Origin: Marivita lacus
Lineage (GTDB): Bacteria > Pseudomonadota > Alphaproteobacteria > Rhodobacterales > Rhodobacteraceae
Direction of reading: 5' to 3'
Assembly: GCF_014637725.1 (NCBI RefSeq)
Contig: NZ_BMFC01000001.1
Span: 684,632 to 748,631, forward strand
Length of the DNA stretch: 64,000 bases
Part shown: one piece after another, positions 39,135-50,147 of the stretch
Position numbering within the stretch: the stretch's first letter is position 1
Layout: each line of letters starts with the position of its first letter
The notes under the pieces: model-generated
The model's database searches: none
Told to the model about the DNA's origin: nothing
What the model saw: the letters and a program-made list of their open reading frames with translations, nothing else
Translations under genes and position numbers: made by a program

Positions 39135-42100
39135 TTTCAACGAAACCCGGGCGTATAACATCGCCATCATTACGCTGGACAGTCATTCGGCTGGCCCCGT
39201 GGCGCGGGCATCGCTGAAACTGGCGCAGGATTTCCCCGGTCTGACCGTCACGGTCCACGCCGCCGCCGAATGGGCGGAAACGCCCGAAGCGCTGGCCGAG
39301 GCTAAGGCCGCGATTGCCAATGCCGACATGATCATGGCGAACCTTCTGTTCCTCGAAGAACATATCTCGCCGATCATCGACGATCTGCATGCCGCGCGTG
39401 ACCGTGTCGACGGGATCGTTGGCGTGATCGCGGATGCGCAGATCATCAAGCTAACCAAGCTGGGCAAGCTCGACATGAGCAAGCCTGCATCCGGCCTGAT
39501 GAAGATTCTCAAGTCGCTCAAGCCCAAGTCAAGCGATTCCGAGGTCGAGAAGGGCGAAAAGCGCATGCAGCAGCTGCGCCGCCTGCCCAAGATGCTCAAG
39601 CTGATCCCCGGCAAGGCGCAGGATCTGCGGTCCTGGTTCCTTGTCATGCAGTATTGGCTGGGCGGCTCTGACGACAACATCGAAGCAATGGTGCGCTACC
39701 TGCTGGGCAAGTACGCCAAGGGTCGTGAAGAATGGCTTGGCGCTGTGGCCGAAGCACCGATCGAATACCCGGATGTGGCTCTGTATCACCCCGATCTGCC
39801 TAATCGGATCACAACCGACATGGCCGATCTGCCGCGTCCTGCCGAGGTCAAGGCGACCATCGGGCTGTTGATGATGCGCTCCTACGTGCTGGCCAACGAT
39901 ACCGCGCATTACGACGCCGTGATCCGCGCCTTCGAGGCCAAGGGTCTGGCCGTTGTTCCGGCGTTCGCAGGTGGGCTTGATGGCCGTCCGGCCATCGCGT
40001 CGTTCTTCCGCAAGGATGGGCAGACGACGATTGATGCAATGGTGTCTCTGACCGGGTTCAGCCTGGTCGGCGGTCCGGCCTATAATGACAGCATTGCAGC
40101 CGTCAGTGTTCTGACAGAGCTCAACGTGCCTTACATCGCCGCGCATCCGCTGGAATTCCAGACGCTGGGTCAGTGGGCGAATGGCGATCAGGGTCTTGGC
40201 CCGATCGAGACCACCATGCTGATCGCTCTGCCTGAACTGGATGGCGCGACCTGCCCGACGGTGTTCGGCGGGCGTCATGGCCCTGACGGTTGCAACGGCT
40301 GCCATCACCTTTGCCCGTGCGACGCCCAGAGCAAGGCGATGGCACCCTGCCGTGAACGCATCGAGAGCCTTGCGGAAAAGACGCTGCGGCAGGCGACCCT
40401 GCGGCGCAAGCAGAACGCGGACAAGAATGTCGGCATCGTCCTTTTCGGGTTTCCGCCCAATGCCGGTGCTGTCGGGACCGCCGCCTATCTCAACGTGTTC
40501 GAGTCGCTCTTCAACACGCTGCACGCGATGAAGGCCGATGGCTATGATCTCGAGCCCCCTGAAACGGTGGCCGCCCTGCGCGCCATGGTTCTGGAAGGCA
40601 ATTCCAAGCAATACGGACAAGAAGCCAATGTCGCCGCCCATGTGAGCGCCGACGACATCGTCCGCAATACGCCGCCCCTGAAAGCCATCGAAGCGGTGTG
40701 GGGACCTGCGCCGGGCAAGATCCAGTCTGATGGGCGCGGTGTGTTCGTTCTGGGCGCGCAATTCGGCAAGGTCTTTGTCGGCGTGCAGCCCACCTTCGGC
40801 TACGAAGGCGATCCGATGCGCCTGCTGTTCGAAAAGGGCTTTGCGCCCACCCATGCCTTTGCAACCTTCTACCTGTGGATGCGCAACACGTTCAAAGCGG
40901 ATGTTGTCCTGCATTTCGGCATGCACGGCGCGTTGGAATTCATGCCGGGCAAGCAGGCGGGTCTTGGCGCGCGCGACTGGCCGGATCGCCTGATCGGTGA
41001 AATGCCCAACGTCTATCTCTATGCGTCCAACAACCCGTCCGAGGCCGCTTTGGCAAAACGTCGGTCTGGCGCCGTAACAGTGACACATCTGACACCGCCA
41101 CTGGCGCAATCGGGTCTTTACAAGGGTTTGCAGGAACTCAAGGACAGCCTGACTCGCTGGCGGTCAATCGGCCCGAGCGACCACGAACGGCTTGAATTGG
41201 AAACACTGATCGCCGAACAGGCCGAAGCGGTCGACATGCACGGCATTGCGCCCGGTGCGCTCTGGCTCAAGCTGCTGGAAACCGAAGACGCGCTGATCCC
41301 GGACGGGCTTCATATCGTGGGCAAGATCTTCAGCGACGATGCCCGCGCCGAATACCTGAGGCTGATCGAGACAGCGGATTCCGAGACGAAGGCCAAGGTC
41401 GATCATCTGCTGCAACAGGAAACCGAACTCTCGGGGCTGCTGCGGGCGCTGGGCGGTCGGTTCACACCGCCGGTGCCCGGTGGCGATCTGATCCGGTCCG
41501 CCGATGTGCTGCCCACGGGCCGCAACATCCATGCCTTCGATCCGTTCCGCATGCCCACCGAATTCGCCTGCCGTGATGGCGCGAAGCAGGCGGAACTGTT
41601 GCTGGCAACGCACAAGACCCTGCCGCGCACGGTTGCGCTCGTGCTTTGGGGGTCGGACAACATCAAATCCGATGGTGCGCCCTTGGCGCAGGCCCTGGCC
41701 CTGATCGGTGCGAAACCGCGCTTTGACAGCTTTGGCCGGTTGTCCGGTGCAGACCTGATCCCGCTGGAAGAACTGGGTCGTCCCCGCATTGACGTTGTGA
41801 TGACGCTGTCGGGCATTTTCCGCGATCTTCTGCCTTTGCAGACCCGCATGTTGGCCGAAGCGGCGAAGAAGGCGGCAGAGGCGGATGAACCACTTGAGAT
41901 GAACTTCATCCGCGCCCATGCTTGGGTCTATGCGCAGGAAAACGGTGTCGATCTGGAAACCGCCGCGCTGCGCGTCTTCTCGAATGCCGAAGGTGCCTAT
42001 GGGTCGAACGTCAACGCGCTGGTCGACAGCTCGGCGTTTGGTGACGAAGATGAGCTGGCCGACGCCTACGAGGCGCGCAAATCGTTCGCCTACGGGGTGA

Positions 42101-42693
42101 ACGGCAAGGCCGTGTCAAATCATGCGCTTTTGCAAGAGACGCTCAAGACCGTCGATGTGGCGTATCAGAACCTCGAATCCGTCGAGTTGGGTGTGACCAC
42201 GGTCGATCACTACTTCGACACGCTTGGCGGCATCTCCCGCGCAGTAAAGCGGGCGCGGGGCGGTCAGGAAGCGGCAATCTACATTTCCGACACCACCCGT
42301 GGCAATGGCAAGATCCGGACGCTTCAGGATCAGGTCGCGCTGGAAACCCGCGCGCGCAGCCTGAACCCGAAATGGTTCGAAGGCATGCTCAAGCACGGGG
42401 CCGAAGGTGTCCGCCAGATCGAGGCTCAGGTCACCAACACGATGGGGTGGTCCGCCACCACCGGCAAGGTCGAGCCTTGGGTCTATCAGCGCCTGAGCGA
42501 GACCTTTGTTCTGGACGCCGACATGCGCGCACGCCTCGCCGACCTGAACCCGACCGCATCCAGCCGCATGGCGAACCGCCTGCTCGAAGCGCACGACCGC
42601 AACTACTGGCATCCCGACGCCGAAACTCTGGCCGCGTTGCAAGACGCTGCCGACGCTCTGGAAGATCGCCTTGAGGGGATCGCCGCAGAATGA
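39124..42693 (+). CDS. bchH: Magnesium chelatase subunit H
   Basis: Large porphyrin-binding subunit that receives Mg2+ and interacts with BchI/BchD and BchM. The 1189-aa protein is CobN-like: an N-terminal domain ([18 protein letters not shown]), cysteine-rich [17 protein letters not shown] near residue 390, the [16 protein letters not shown] block near residue 600, and a C-terminal [16 protein letters not shown]-like region. The ATG at 39124 lies within the last codons of bchB; the frame stays open upstream without similarity. Length is standard. Confidence 0.96.
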
Positions 42694-42709
42694 GCGCCAA
42701 CACGCATAA

Positions 42710-43686
<977 letters not shown>

Positions 43687-43687
<1 letters not shown>

Positions 43688-44358
43688 TGAGCTACGACGC
43701 CACACGCGATCGGGTCGAGCATTATTTCGACCGTACGGCCACAAAGGTCTGGGAGCGTCTGACGTCTGACGCGCCGGTCAGCCGTATTCGCGAAACCGTT
43801 CGCAAGGGCCGGGACCAGATGCGCGTCAAGTTGCTGTCGTCCCTGCCGGCCGACCTGACAGGCCTGCGTGTTCTGGATGCGGGCTGTGGCGCCGGGCAGA
43901 TGACGCAGGAACTCGCGCTGCGGGGTGCCGACGTGGTTGCGGTCGATATCTCGCCGACGCTGGTCAAGATCGCACAGGACCGTCTGCCCGAGCATCTGAA
44001 GCACAAGGTCAGGTTTGCGAGCGGCGACATGCTGTCGGCGGATCACGGTGGGTTCGACCATGTGATCGCGATGGACAGCCTGATCTATTACACCGAGACC
44101 GATATTCGCGGCGCACTGGCCAAGCTCGGAGAGCGGACGCGCGGGTCGATTGCGTTCACCGTTGCACCGCGCACGCCGCTGCTCATGACGATGTGGTACG
44201 CGGGCAAGGCTTTTCCTCGGTCTGACAGGTCGCCTGTCATGATCCCGCACGAGCCGCGTCGGCTGGGAAAAACAGTCTCTGACATTGGCCAGATCAGCGA
44301 TCTGGGTCGTGTGAATTCCGGATTCTACATCAGCCAGGCTTTGGAGTTCCGGCCATGA
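43687..44358 (+). CDS. bchM: Magnesium-protoporphyrin IX methyltransferase
   Basis: SAM-dependent O-methylation of the C-13 propionate of Mg-protoporphyrin IX, the substrate for AcsF. The 223-aa protein has the SAM motif VLDAGCGAGQMTQELALRG near residue 62 and DHVIAMDSLIYY. The ATG at 43687 overlaps the bchL stop (TGATG). Its own stop overlaps lhaA (ATGA). Confidence 0.95.
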
Positions 44359-45794
44359 TCGTAAGCCGCTCTCAGGTGAAATCCTTGGGCATGAGGATGC
44401 TGCCGTTTTCGGACGCGGCCTCTGATGATCTGCCCTTGGGTCAGCTGTTGCGGCTTGCCTTGTTCCAGATTTCTGTCGGCATGGCGGGTGTCATGCTTCT
44501 GGGTACGCTGAACCGTGTCATGATCGTTGAGCTGTCGGTTGCGGCCACGCTTGTGGCGGTGATGGTCGCGCTTCCTGTCCTGATTGCTCCGTTCCGGGCG
44601 CTCTTGGGGTTCAAGTCTGACAATCACCGCTCGGCCATCGGCTGGAAGCGCATTCCCTACCTCTGGTTCGGCACGCTCTGGCAGTTCGGCGGGCTTGCCG
44701 TGATGCCGGCCTGCCTGTTGGTGCTTGGCGGCGATGTCACCCATGACGTGCCTTTTGCGGGTGAAGTCCTTGCAGCGCTGGCCTTCATCATGACCGGCTT
44801 TGGCATGCACATGACGCAGACCGCTGGTCTTGCCCTTGCTGCGGACCGGGCGACGGACGAAACGCGGCCGCGTGTCGTGGCGCTGCTCTACGTGATGTAC
44901 CTTGTGGGCATGGGTGTTTCTGCCATCGTGATCGGTTGGCTGCTGCGGGATTTCTCGGGTCTGTTGCTGATCAGCGTCGTTCAGGGATGTGCGGTCGTCA
45001 CGCTGGTGTTGAACGTGATCGCGCTTTGGAAACAAGAGCGCGTGCGCCCGATGTCGAAAGAGGACCGCGAGGCGCCGCAACCTTCGTTCAAGGATGCGTG
45101 GACGGATCTGACATCTGGCGGAACCGCAGGGCGCCTGCTGGCCGTGGTGTTCGTCGGGACAATGGCGTTCAACATGCAGGACGTTCTGCTGGAGCCGTAT
45201 GGCGGTGAAATCCTTGGGTTGAGTGTGTCCTCCACCACCTTGCTGACGGCGACATGGGCGCTGGGCGCGCTGATTGGGTTCGCATTGGCCGCGCGAGTGC
45301 TCGCCAAGGGGGGCAACACGTATCGGATGGCCTCCGTGGGTCTGCTGGCCGGCGTTGCAGCGTTCAGCATCGTGATCTTTGCCGCGCCGATGAATTCGGC
45401 CTTCCTCTTCTTTCTCGGTGCAGGGCTGATCGGGTTCGGCAGTGGATATTTCGCGATCTCGACGCTGACCGCTGCAATGACCCTGCCTGTCGAAGGTCTG
45501 GCCGGACGCGGGCTTGCGCTGGGTGCCTGGGGTGCTGCGCAGGCCACTGCAGCCGGGCTGTCCACTCTGATCGGCGGCGCCACTCGGGACGGGGTCAACA
45601 TGTTTGCCATGTCCGGAAGCTGGGGAGAGGCGCTTGCCACGCCGACGACCGGTTATTCCGTCGTTTACCATATCGAAATCGGGCTTCTGTTCGCGACGCT
45701 CATCATCCTTGGCCGTCTTGTGAGCCAGAACAGAAACACCTTCACCATCAACCAGAAACCGACAGGGCTGGGCCTTGCCGATTTCCCAACCTGA
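44355..45794 (+). CDS. lhaA: LH1 assembly protein LhaA (PucC family)
   Basis: A 479-aa, about 12-helix MFS-like protein needed for LH1 assembly and bacteriochlorophyll delivery in Rhodobacter. Conserved blocks are LGTLNRVMIVELSVAATLV, GFKSDNHRSAIGWKRIPYLWFGT and GFGMHMTQTAGLALAADRA. Placed before puhA, the typical location. Overlaps bchM by 4 bp. A second family member lies at 31009-32289. Confidence 0.94.
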   Translation: MIVSRSQVKSLGMRMLPFSDAASDDLPLGQLLRLALFQISVGMAGVMLLGTLNRVMIVELSVAATLVAVMVALPVLIAPFRALLGFKSDNHRSAIGWKRIPYLWFGTLWQFGGLAVMPACLLVLGGDVTHDVPFAGEVLAALAFIMTGFGMHMTQTAGLALAADRATDETRPRVVALLYVMYLVGMGVSAIVIGWLLRDFSGLLLISVVQGCAVVTLVLNVIALWKQERVRPMSKEDREAPQPSFKDAWTDLTSGGTAGRLLAVVFVGTMAFNMQDVLLEPYGGEILGLSVSSTTLLTATWALGALIGFALAARVLAKGGNTYRMASVGLLAGVAAFSIVIFAAPMNSAFLFFLGAGLIGFGSGYFAISTLTAAMTLPVEGLAGRGLALGAWGAAQATAAGLSTLIGGATRDGVNMFAMSGSWGEALATPTTGYSVVYHIEIGLLFATLIILGRLVSQNRNTFTINQKPTGLGLADFPT

Positions 45795-45820
45795 CCAAGG
45801 CCCATCAAGGAGTACTAAAG

Positions 45821-46600
45821 ATGACCGAAGACTATATCCTTGGAAACCTCGACCTCGCGAGCATCTCGCTCTGGTTGTTTTTCATTTTCTTTGTCGGACT
45901 CGTGATCTGGATTCAGCGCGAAAACCAGCGTGAAGGCTATCCGCTGCTGGACGAAGACGGCAGCCAGGCCGATGCGGGCAGCGTCTTTCCGAACCCTGCT
46001 GACAAGACATTCCTGCTGCCGCACGGCCGCGGTGAATACACCGTTCCGTCGGGCCAGACCCCCGAGCGCAGCGATATCGACGGCAAGCTGACCAAGGCGT
46101 TCGAAAGCGGCGGCTTCCCCTTCGATCCGGTGGGTGATCCGATGGCAGATGGCGTTGGACCGGGCAGCTGGGCACCGCGCCGCGATGAGCCGGAGCTTGA
46201 CGGTCATGGCCATCCGAAAATCATCCCGATGTCTGGCAGCGAGCATTTCCGCGTCTCCGCCGGGCGTGATCCGCGCGGTTTGCCGGTTGTTGCGGGCGAC
46301 GGAGCAATCGTTGGCAAGGTCACCGACATGTGGATCGACGAGCCTGAACAGCTTGTGCGGTACCTCGAGCTGGAACTCGATGCCGAATATGGCGGCGGAT
46401 CGCGGCTTGTGCCGATCACGTTCACCCGCATCTGGGGCAATCGGGTGAAGATCCGGTCGATCTTTGGAGAACACTTCGCCGGTGTGCCGCAAATCGCATC
46501 ACCGCAGCAAATCACAAAGCTCGAGGAAGACAAGGTCAGCGCCTACTATGGTGGCGGCACGCTCTATGCGAGTCAGGCCCGTCTGGACCCACAGCTCTGA
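45821..46600 (+). CDS. puhA: Photosynthetic reaction centre H subunit
   Basis: Single-span subunit capping the cytoplasmic face of the reaction centre and controlling proton transfer to QB. The 259-aa protein has one helix near residues 12-33 (ISLWLFFIFFVGLVIWIQREN) and the globular PRC-barrel domain VAAGDGAIVGKVTDMWIDEPE-like region, ending with YYGGGTLYASQARLDPQL. AAGGAG precedes the ATG. No PpsR palindrome lies just upstream, so expression is probably from bchF read-through or an internal promoter in lhaA. Confidence 0.96.
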   Translation: MTEDYILGNLDLASISLWLFFIFFVGLVIWIQRENQREGYPLLDEDGSQADAGSVFPNPADKTFLLPHGRGEYTVPSGQTPERSDIDGKLTKAFESGGFPFDPVGDPMADGVGPGSWAPRRDEPELDGHGHPKIIPMSGSEHFRVSAGRDPRGLPVVAGDGAIVGKVTDMWIDEPEQLVRYLELELDAEYGGGSRLVPITFTRIWGNRVKIRSIFGEHFAGVPQIASPQQITKLEEDKVSAYYGGGTLYASQARLDPQL

Positions 46601-46653
46601 TCGAAACCAAGTGCCAACAGCCGCAGCCACGGCTTTAGGAAAGGGAACCCACC

Positions 46654-47292
46654 ATGACGCACGACGACTTCCAGATAGAGCCGGTGAAAGGTCTGCCAGA
46701 GAAACCTCCCGAGGGAGAGGTGATCCTCTGGCAGGGCAAGCCGGATTGGTGGGCCCTTTCCAAGGAATCCCTGAACCTTCTTTGGGTCGCAGGATATTTC
46801 GTCTTCCTTGCGGGCTGGCGGTTCGTGGCTGTGGTCGATCTGATGCCTTTGGGGCAGGCGATATGGGCCTCCGTGCCCTTCCTGTTCCTCGGTGCCATCG
46901 TTTGCGCCTTGCTGATCGGCATTGCCTGGGCGCAGGCCTTCTATACCGTCTACACCGTCACAAATCGCCGCGTTGCCATGCGAATCGGCGCGGCGCTGAC
47001 CGTGACGCTCAACCTGCCTTACACGCAGATCGGCGCGGCCAATCTGGACCTGCGCAAGTCGGGCACCGGGACCATCGCGTTCGATCTGCTGGGGAACACG
47101 CAGATCAGCTACCTGGTCTGCTGGCCACATGTCCGCCCGTGGCGCGTTTCGCCGACACAACCGGCACTGCGCTGTATCCATGAGGCCGAAAAGATCGCCG
47201 CGATGATTTCCGAGGCGGCGCAGGCCCGTGTCTCGACCCCACGGGTTGAACGTACCACAGGCGCGGCACCCACTGCCGTTGCCGCAGAGTAA
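46654..47292 (+). CDS. puhB: PuhB, reaction centre assembly factor
   Basis: A 212-aa membrane protein with about three helices and a bacterial PH-like part (YTVTNRRVAMRIGAALTVTLNLPY). In Rhodobacter capsulatus PuhB is needed for reaction centre assembly. N-terminal GEVILWQGKPDWWALSKESL is a family block. It is followed 12 bp later by puhC. Confidence 0.92.
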   Translation: MTHDDFQIEPVKGLPEKPPEGEVILWQGKPDWWALSKESLNLLWVAGYFVFLAGWRFVAVVDLMPLGQAIWASVPFLFLGAIVCALLIGIAWAQAFYTVYTVTNRRVAMRIGAALTVTLNLPYTQIGAANLDLRKSGTGTIAFDLLGNTQISYLVCWPHVRPWRVSPTQPALRCIHEAEKIAAMISEAAQARVSTPRVERTTGAAPTAVAAE

Positions 47293-47304
47293 GGAGAGCT
47301 CAAG

Positions 47305-47772
47305 ATGCAAACTCCAACTGCCGACAAGGCTCGCATCCACGCGAACGAACACGAGCTTGTTCCACGCTTCCTGGTGCGAGCGATGTTTGCTTTGGTCATG
47401 ACTTGTCTGATCATGGTAAGTGTGTATCGCTGGATGGATGGGCCGGTGCGGTACACACCGCCCGACTCTCCCATCGTGATCGAGAAAACGCTGTTTCTCG
47501 AAGGAGCGATGAGCGGCGCCGCAACGGTGTTTGCCGAGGATGGCACGCTGATCGCGGAATATACGCCGGAAGAGGGTGGGTTCCTCTCTGGCATCTGGCG
47601 GGTCCTGCAACGGGAACGCACCAAGGCACGTGTCGACCTGAACGGTCCGGTGATCGTTCGGGCACGTGAAAACAACCGTATTGAGATCTTTGATCCCAGC
47701 ACGGGATGGGGGGCCGACCTCATGGGGTTCGGCGCCGACAACTCGGCCGCCTTCGCCAGGCTGCTGAAATAA
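47305..47772 (+). CDS. puhC: PuhC, photosynthetic complex assembly protein
   Basis: A 155-aa protein with one N-terminal transmembrane helix (FLVRAMFALVMTCLIMVSVYRW) and a periplasmic domain (IEKTLFLEGAMSGAATVF, EGGFLSGIWRVLQRER). Related proteins are required for normal reaction centre/LH1 organisation in Rhodobacter. GGAG precedes the ATG. Position in the puhABC run supports the name. Confidence 0.9.
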   Translation: MQTPTADKARIHANEHELVPRFLVRAMFALVMTCLIMVSVYRWMDGPVRYTPPDSPIVIEKTLFLEGAMSGAATVFAEDGTLIAEYTPEEGGFLSGIWRVLQRERTKARVDLNGPVIVRARENNRIEIFDPSTGWGADLMGFGADNSAAFARLLK

Positions 47773-47790
47773 CCGAGAGGGAATCGGACA

Positions 47791-48087
47791 ATGGGTCTTT
47801 TGACAAAGGAAATCGAACGGGCACCGTGCACAGTGGAAATCAGTCACTGTTTCGAAAGCCTGCACGCACATGTGCGTTTCAACAACGGCGCGGTGATTTA
47901 TCCCGGCGACGAGGTAAAGGTTCAGGGGCCGGAAATCATGGCGGCCTTCGGTGAGGTCGTGTCGGAGGATCGTGAAGCGATCATCGTCCGCGCCTCCAAG
48001 CTCGAACAGCTTTGGACGCGCCTTACGGGCGATTTCGAAGTGATGGAGCTTTGTGAATTCTCGTTCTCGGAAGAGGTGACGCTATGA
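47791..48087 (+). CDS. Small conserved photosynthesis-cluster protein
   Basis: A 98-aa soluble, acidic protein between puhC and acsF. It begins MGLLTKEIERAPCTVEISHC, and has a central beta-rich block (VRFNNGAVIYPGDEVKVQGPEIMAAFGEVVSEDREAIIVRAS in consecutive strands) and ends in acidic ELCEFSFSEEVTL. I recognise it as a recurrent neighbour of acsF in alphaproteobacterial clusters but not as a named family. The overlap with acsF (ATGA) suggests it acts with the cyclase; candidates are a cyclase accessory or stability factor. Function unproven. Confidence 0.83.
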   Translation: MGLLTKEIERAPCTVEISHCFESLHAHVRFNNGAVIYPGDEVKVQGPEIMAAFGEVVSEDREAIIVRASKLEQLWTRLTGDFEVMELCEFSFSEEVTL

Positions 48088-49235
48088 ACATGCAAGTGCC
48101 CCAAAATTCGCGCACCTCTGGTGCGACGCACACCGCCGACGCCACCACGGTCGAGGAAAGCCTTGCGATCCAGGAAGAGCAGGCGAAGTACGACGACAAG
48201 TTCGCGACTGAAACCGCGATGGCGAACACGCTGCTCACGCCGCGTTTCTACACCACGGATTTCGACGAGCTGGATGCGATCAATGTCGATGGAATCCGCG
48301 CCGAATGGGACGAGTTGATCGCCCAGATGGAAGCGGACCCGAACAAGGGCCACTTCAAGAAGAACGAAGACTGGGACCATGTCGATTGGGAGAACATGGA
48401 GCCGCAGCTCAAGAAGGAGTTCATTGATTTCCTGATCTCGAGCTGTACCGCCGAGTTCTCGGGCTGCGTGCTTTACAAGGAAATGAAGCGGCGCGGCAAC
48501 AACAAGGACATCACCCAGCTGTTTCAGTTGATGGCGCGCGACGAGGCCCGGCATGCCGGGTTCATCAACGACGCGCTGCGCGAAGCGGGCCTGCGGGTGA
48601 ACCTCGGTTTTCTGACGCAATCGAAGAAATACACTTATTTCCGGCCCAAGTTCATTTATTACGCCACCTACCTGTCGGAAAAGATCGGCTACGCCCGTTA
48701 CATCACGATCTTCCGTCACCTTCAGGAGCATCCCGAGCATCGGTTCCACCCGATCTTCAAGTGGTTCGAAGAATGGTGCAACGACGAGTTCAGCCATGGC
48801 GAAGCCTTCGCGCTTCTGATGAAGACCGACCCCAAGCTGACCTCCGGCAGGAACGTGCTGTGGATCAAGTTCTTCCTGACCGCCGTCTATGCCACGATGT
48901 ATGTCCGCGATCACCAGCGCCCCGCGTTCCACAAGGCCCTTGGCGTCGATCCGGATTGGTACGCGCATGAGGTCTTCACCAAGACATCCGAGCTGACCAA
49001 GCAGATCTTCCCGATCACGCTGGATATCGAACATCCTCGTTGGCAGCCGACGCTGGAACGTTTGCAGCGCGCCAATGTGCAGATTGCCTATGGCAAGAAG
49101 CAAGGTGGTCTGGGCGGCAAGATCAAGGAATGGCTCGGATCGGCGAAGGCGGCATCGTGCTTTGTGTCGCTCTATGCGATCCCTGCGAACAAGCACAAGG
49201 TTCCGAAAATCACACGACTCGTGCCCGCATATTAA
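48084..49235 (+). CDS. acsF: Aerobic Mg-protoporphyrin IX monomethyl ester cyclase
   Basis: O2-dependent di-iron cyclase that forms ring E of protochlorophyllide. The 383-aa protein has the Glu/ExxH metal-binding pairs of ferritin-like oxygenases: AEFSGCVLYKEMKRR, ARDEARHAGFINDAL and EEWCNDEFSHGEAFALL. The presence of acsF, with no anaerobic bchE in the window, fits aerobic bacteriochlorophyll synthesis. Starts within the end of the 98-aa gene. Confidence 0.96.
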   Translation: MNMQVPQNSRTSGATHTADATTVEESLAIQEEQAKYDDKFATETAMANTLLTPRFYTTDFDELDAINVDGIRAEWDELIAQMEADPNKGHFKKNEDWDHVDWENMEPQLKKEFIDFLISSCTAEFSGCVLYKEMKRRGNNKDITQLFQLMARDEARHAGFINDALREAGLRVNLGFLTQSKKYTYFRPKFIYYATYLSEKIGYARYITIFRHLQEHPEHRFHPIFKWFEEWCNDEFSHGEAFALLMKTDPKLTSGRNVLWIKFFLTAVYATMYVRDHQRPAFHKALGVDPDWYAHEVFTKTSELTKQIFPITLDIEHPRWQPTLERLQRANVQIAYGKKQGGLGGKIKEWLGSAKAASCFVSLYAIPANKHKVPKITRLVPAY

Positions 49236-49237
49236 AG

Positions 49238-49265
49238 CGGTTTCGCCGCCTGTCGGCGGCGACCG
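49238..49265 (+). other. Hairpin after acsF
   Basis: TCGCCGCC and GGCGGCGA pair across TGTC, extended outward by CGG/CCG with a two-base bulge. It starts 2 bp beyond the acsF stop and has no U-run. Could stabilise the acsF 3' end. Confidence 0.5.
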
Positions 49266-49312
49266 CGTGGGGGCCAGCCCCCCACACCCCCGGCATATTT
49301 GGAAAAAGAAGA
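49266..49312 (+). repeat. Dispersed Rhodobacteraceae intergenic element (GGGGGCCAGCCCCC type)
   Basis: The stretch from CGTGGGGGCCAGCCCCCCA through ACCCCCGGCATATTTGGAAA to AAGAAGAA resembles an intergenic repeat common in Rhodobacteraceae genomes, with GGGGGC/GCCCCC self-pairing and the tail GGCATATTTGGAAAAAGAAG. Here it forms most of the acsF-puhE gap, and its 3' end supplies the purine-rich sequence before the puhE GTG. Only one copy is seen in this window. Confidence 0.55.
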
Positions 49313-49325
49313 AGGAAAAGACCGC

Positions 49326-50147
49326 GTGTTGACTGATCCATGGATTGCAGCCCTCGTGGCACTTTTTGTCTGGTGGTTTTCCACCGGTGCAATCCTGATG
49401 GTGGTCAAATACTCGGACCGGCATGGCGCGCGATTTGGACAGGCACTGACCTGGATCGCGTTGCCGGTGTTCTTTCTCGGGGCTTACGGAATCTGGCGCA
49501 CGGCGCATCTGGACAGCACCGTTGCGGCGTATCAGGCATTTCTTGCTGCGCTTGCGCTTTGGGCCTGGATCGAGATGGCCTTTCTGACCGGCACGATCAC
49601 GGGGCCGAATGTGCATGAATGCAAGCCGGATATTCCCGAGTGGGAGCGGTTCATTCGTGCCTGGGGCACCATCGCCTATCACGAGATGCTTCTGGCGACG
49701 ACGCTGATCGGGCTTTGGCTGTTCACCCAGGATGCGGTCAACACCTTCGGGTTCTGGACGTTTGCAGTGCTGTTTTTTGCGCGGGTCTCGGCCAAGCTGA
49801 ACCTGTTCCTCGGTGTGCCCAAGATCAACACCGAATTCCTGCCGCTGCCGCTTGCGCATCTTCCCAGCCATTTTCGCTATGCCAAGATGAACTGGCTGTT
49901 CCCGATTTCTGTCAGCGCGCTGACCTTTGCCGTCGCCTGCTGGCTTGAACGGCTTTATTTCGCCGAGTCCCTTGGGGACACGATCGGCTTTGCCCTGTTG
50001 GCGGCCATGACCGCGCTCGCGCTGCTCGAGCACTGGTTCATGGTTCTGCCGCTGCCCGACGAGAAGCTCTGGCGCTGGATGATCCCGGCGTCCAAACCAA
50101 AACAACAAGACAAGACGATACGAACGGAGGACGCCCATGGACTTTGA
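49326..50147 (+). CDS. puhE: PuhE, photosynthetic complex assembly protein 2
   Basis: A 273-aa protein with about seven transmembrane helices, e.g. [20 protein letters not shown] and [18 protein letters not shown], and the conserved loop THAE-like [21 protein letters not shown]. PuhE modulates reaction centre/LH1 and pigment levels in R. capsulatus. GTG at 49326 is preferred, with GAAGGA upstream; a TTG at 49299 would add nine charged residues. Its end overlaps hemA by 11 bp. Confidence 0.9.
   Translation: MLTDPWIAALVALFVWWFSTGAILMVVKYSDRHGARFGQALTWIALPVFFLGAYGIWRTAHLDSTVAAYQAFLAALALWAWIEMAFLTGTITGPNVHECKPDIPEWERFIRAWGTIAYHEMLLATTLIGLWLFTQDAVNTFGFWTFAVLFFARVSAKLNLFLGVPKINTEFLPLPLAHLPSHFRYAKMNWLFPISVSALTFAVACWLERLYFAESLGDTIGFALLAAMTALALLEHWFMVLPLPDEKLWRWMIPASKPKQQDKTIRTEDAHGL

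Noticed and set aside
39529-41109. 526-codon antisense open frame within bchH
   Set aside because: Shadow of bchH; no start signal and no recognisable motif.
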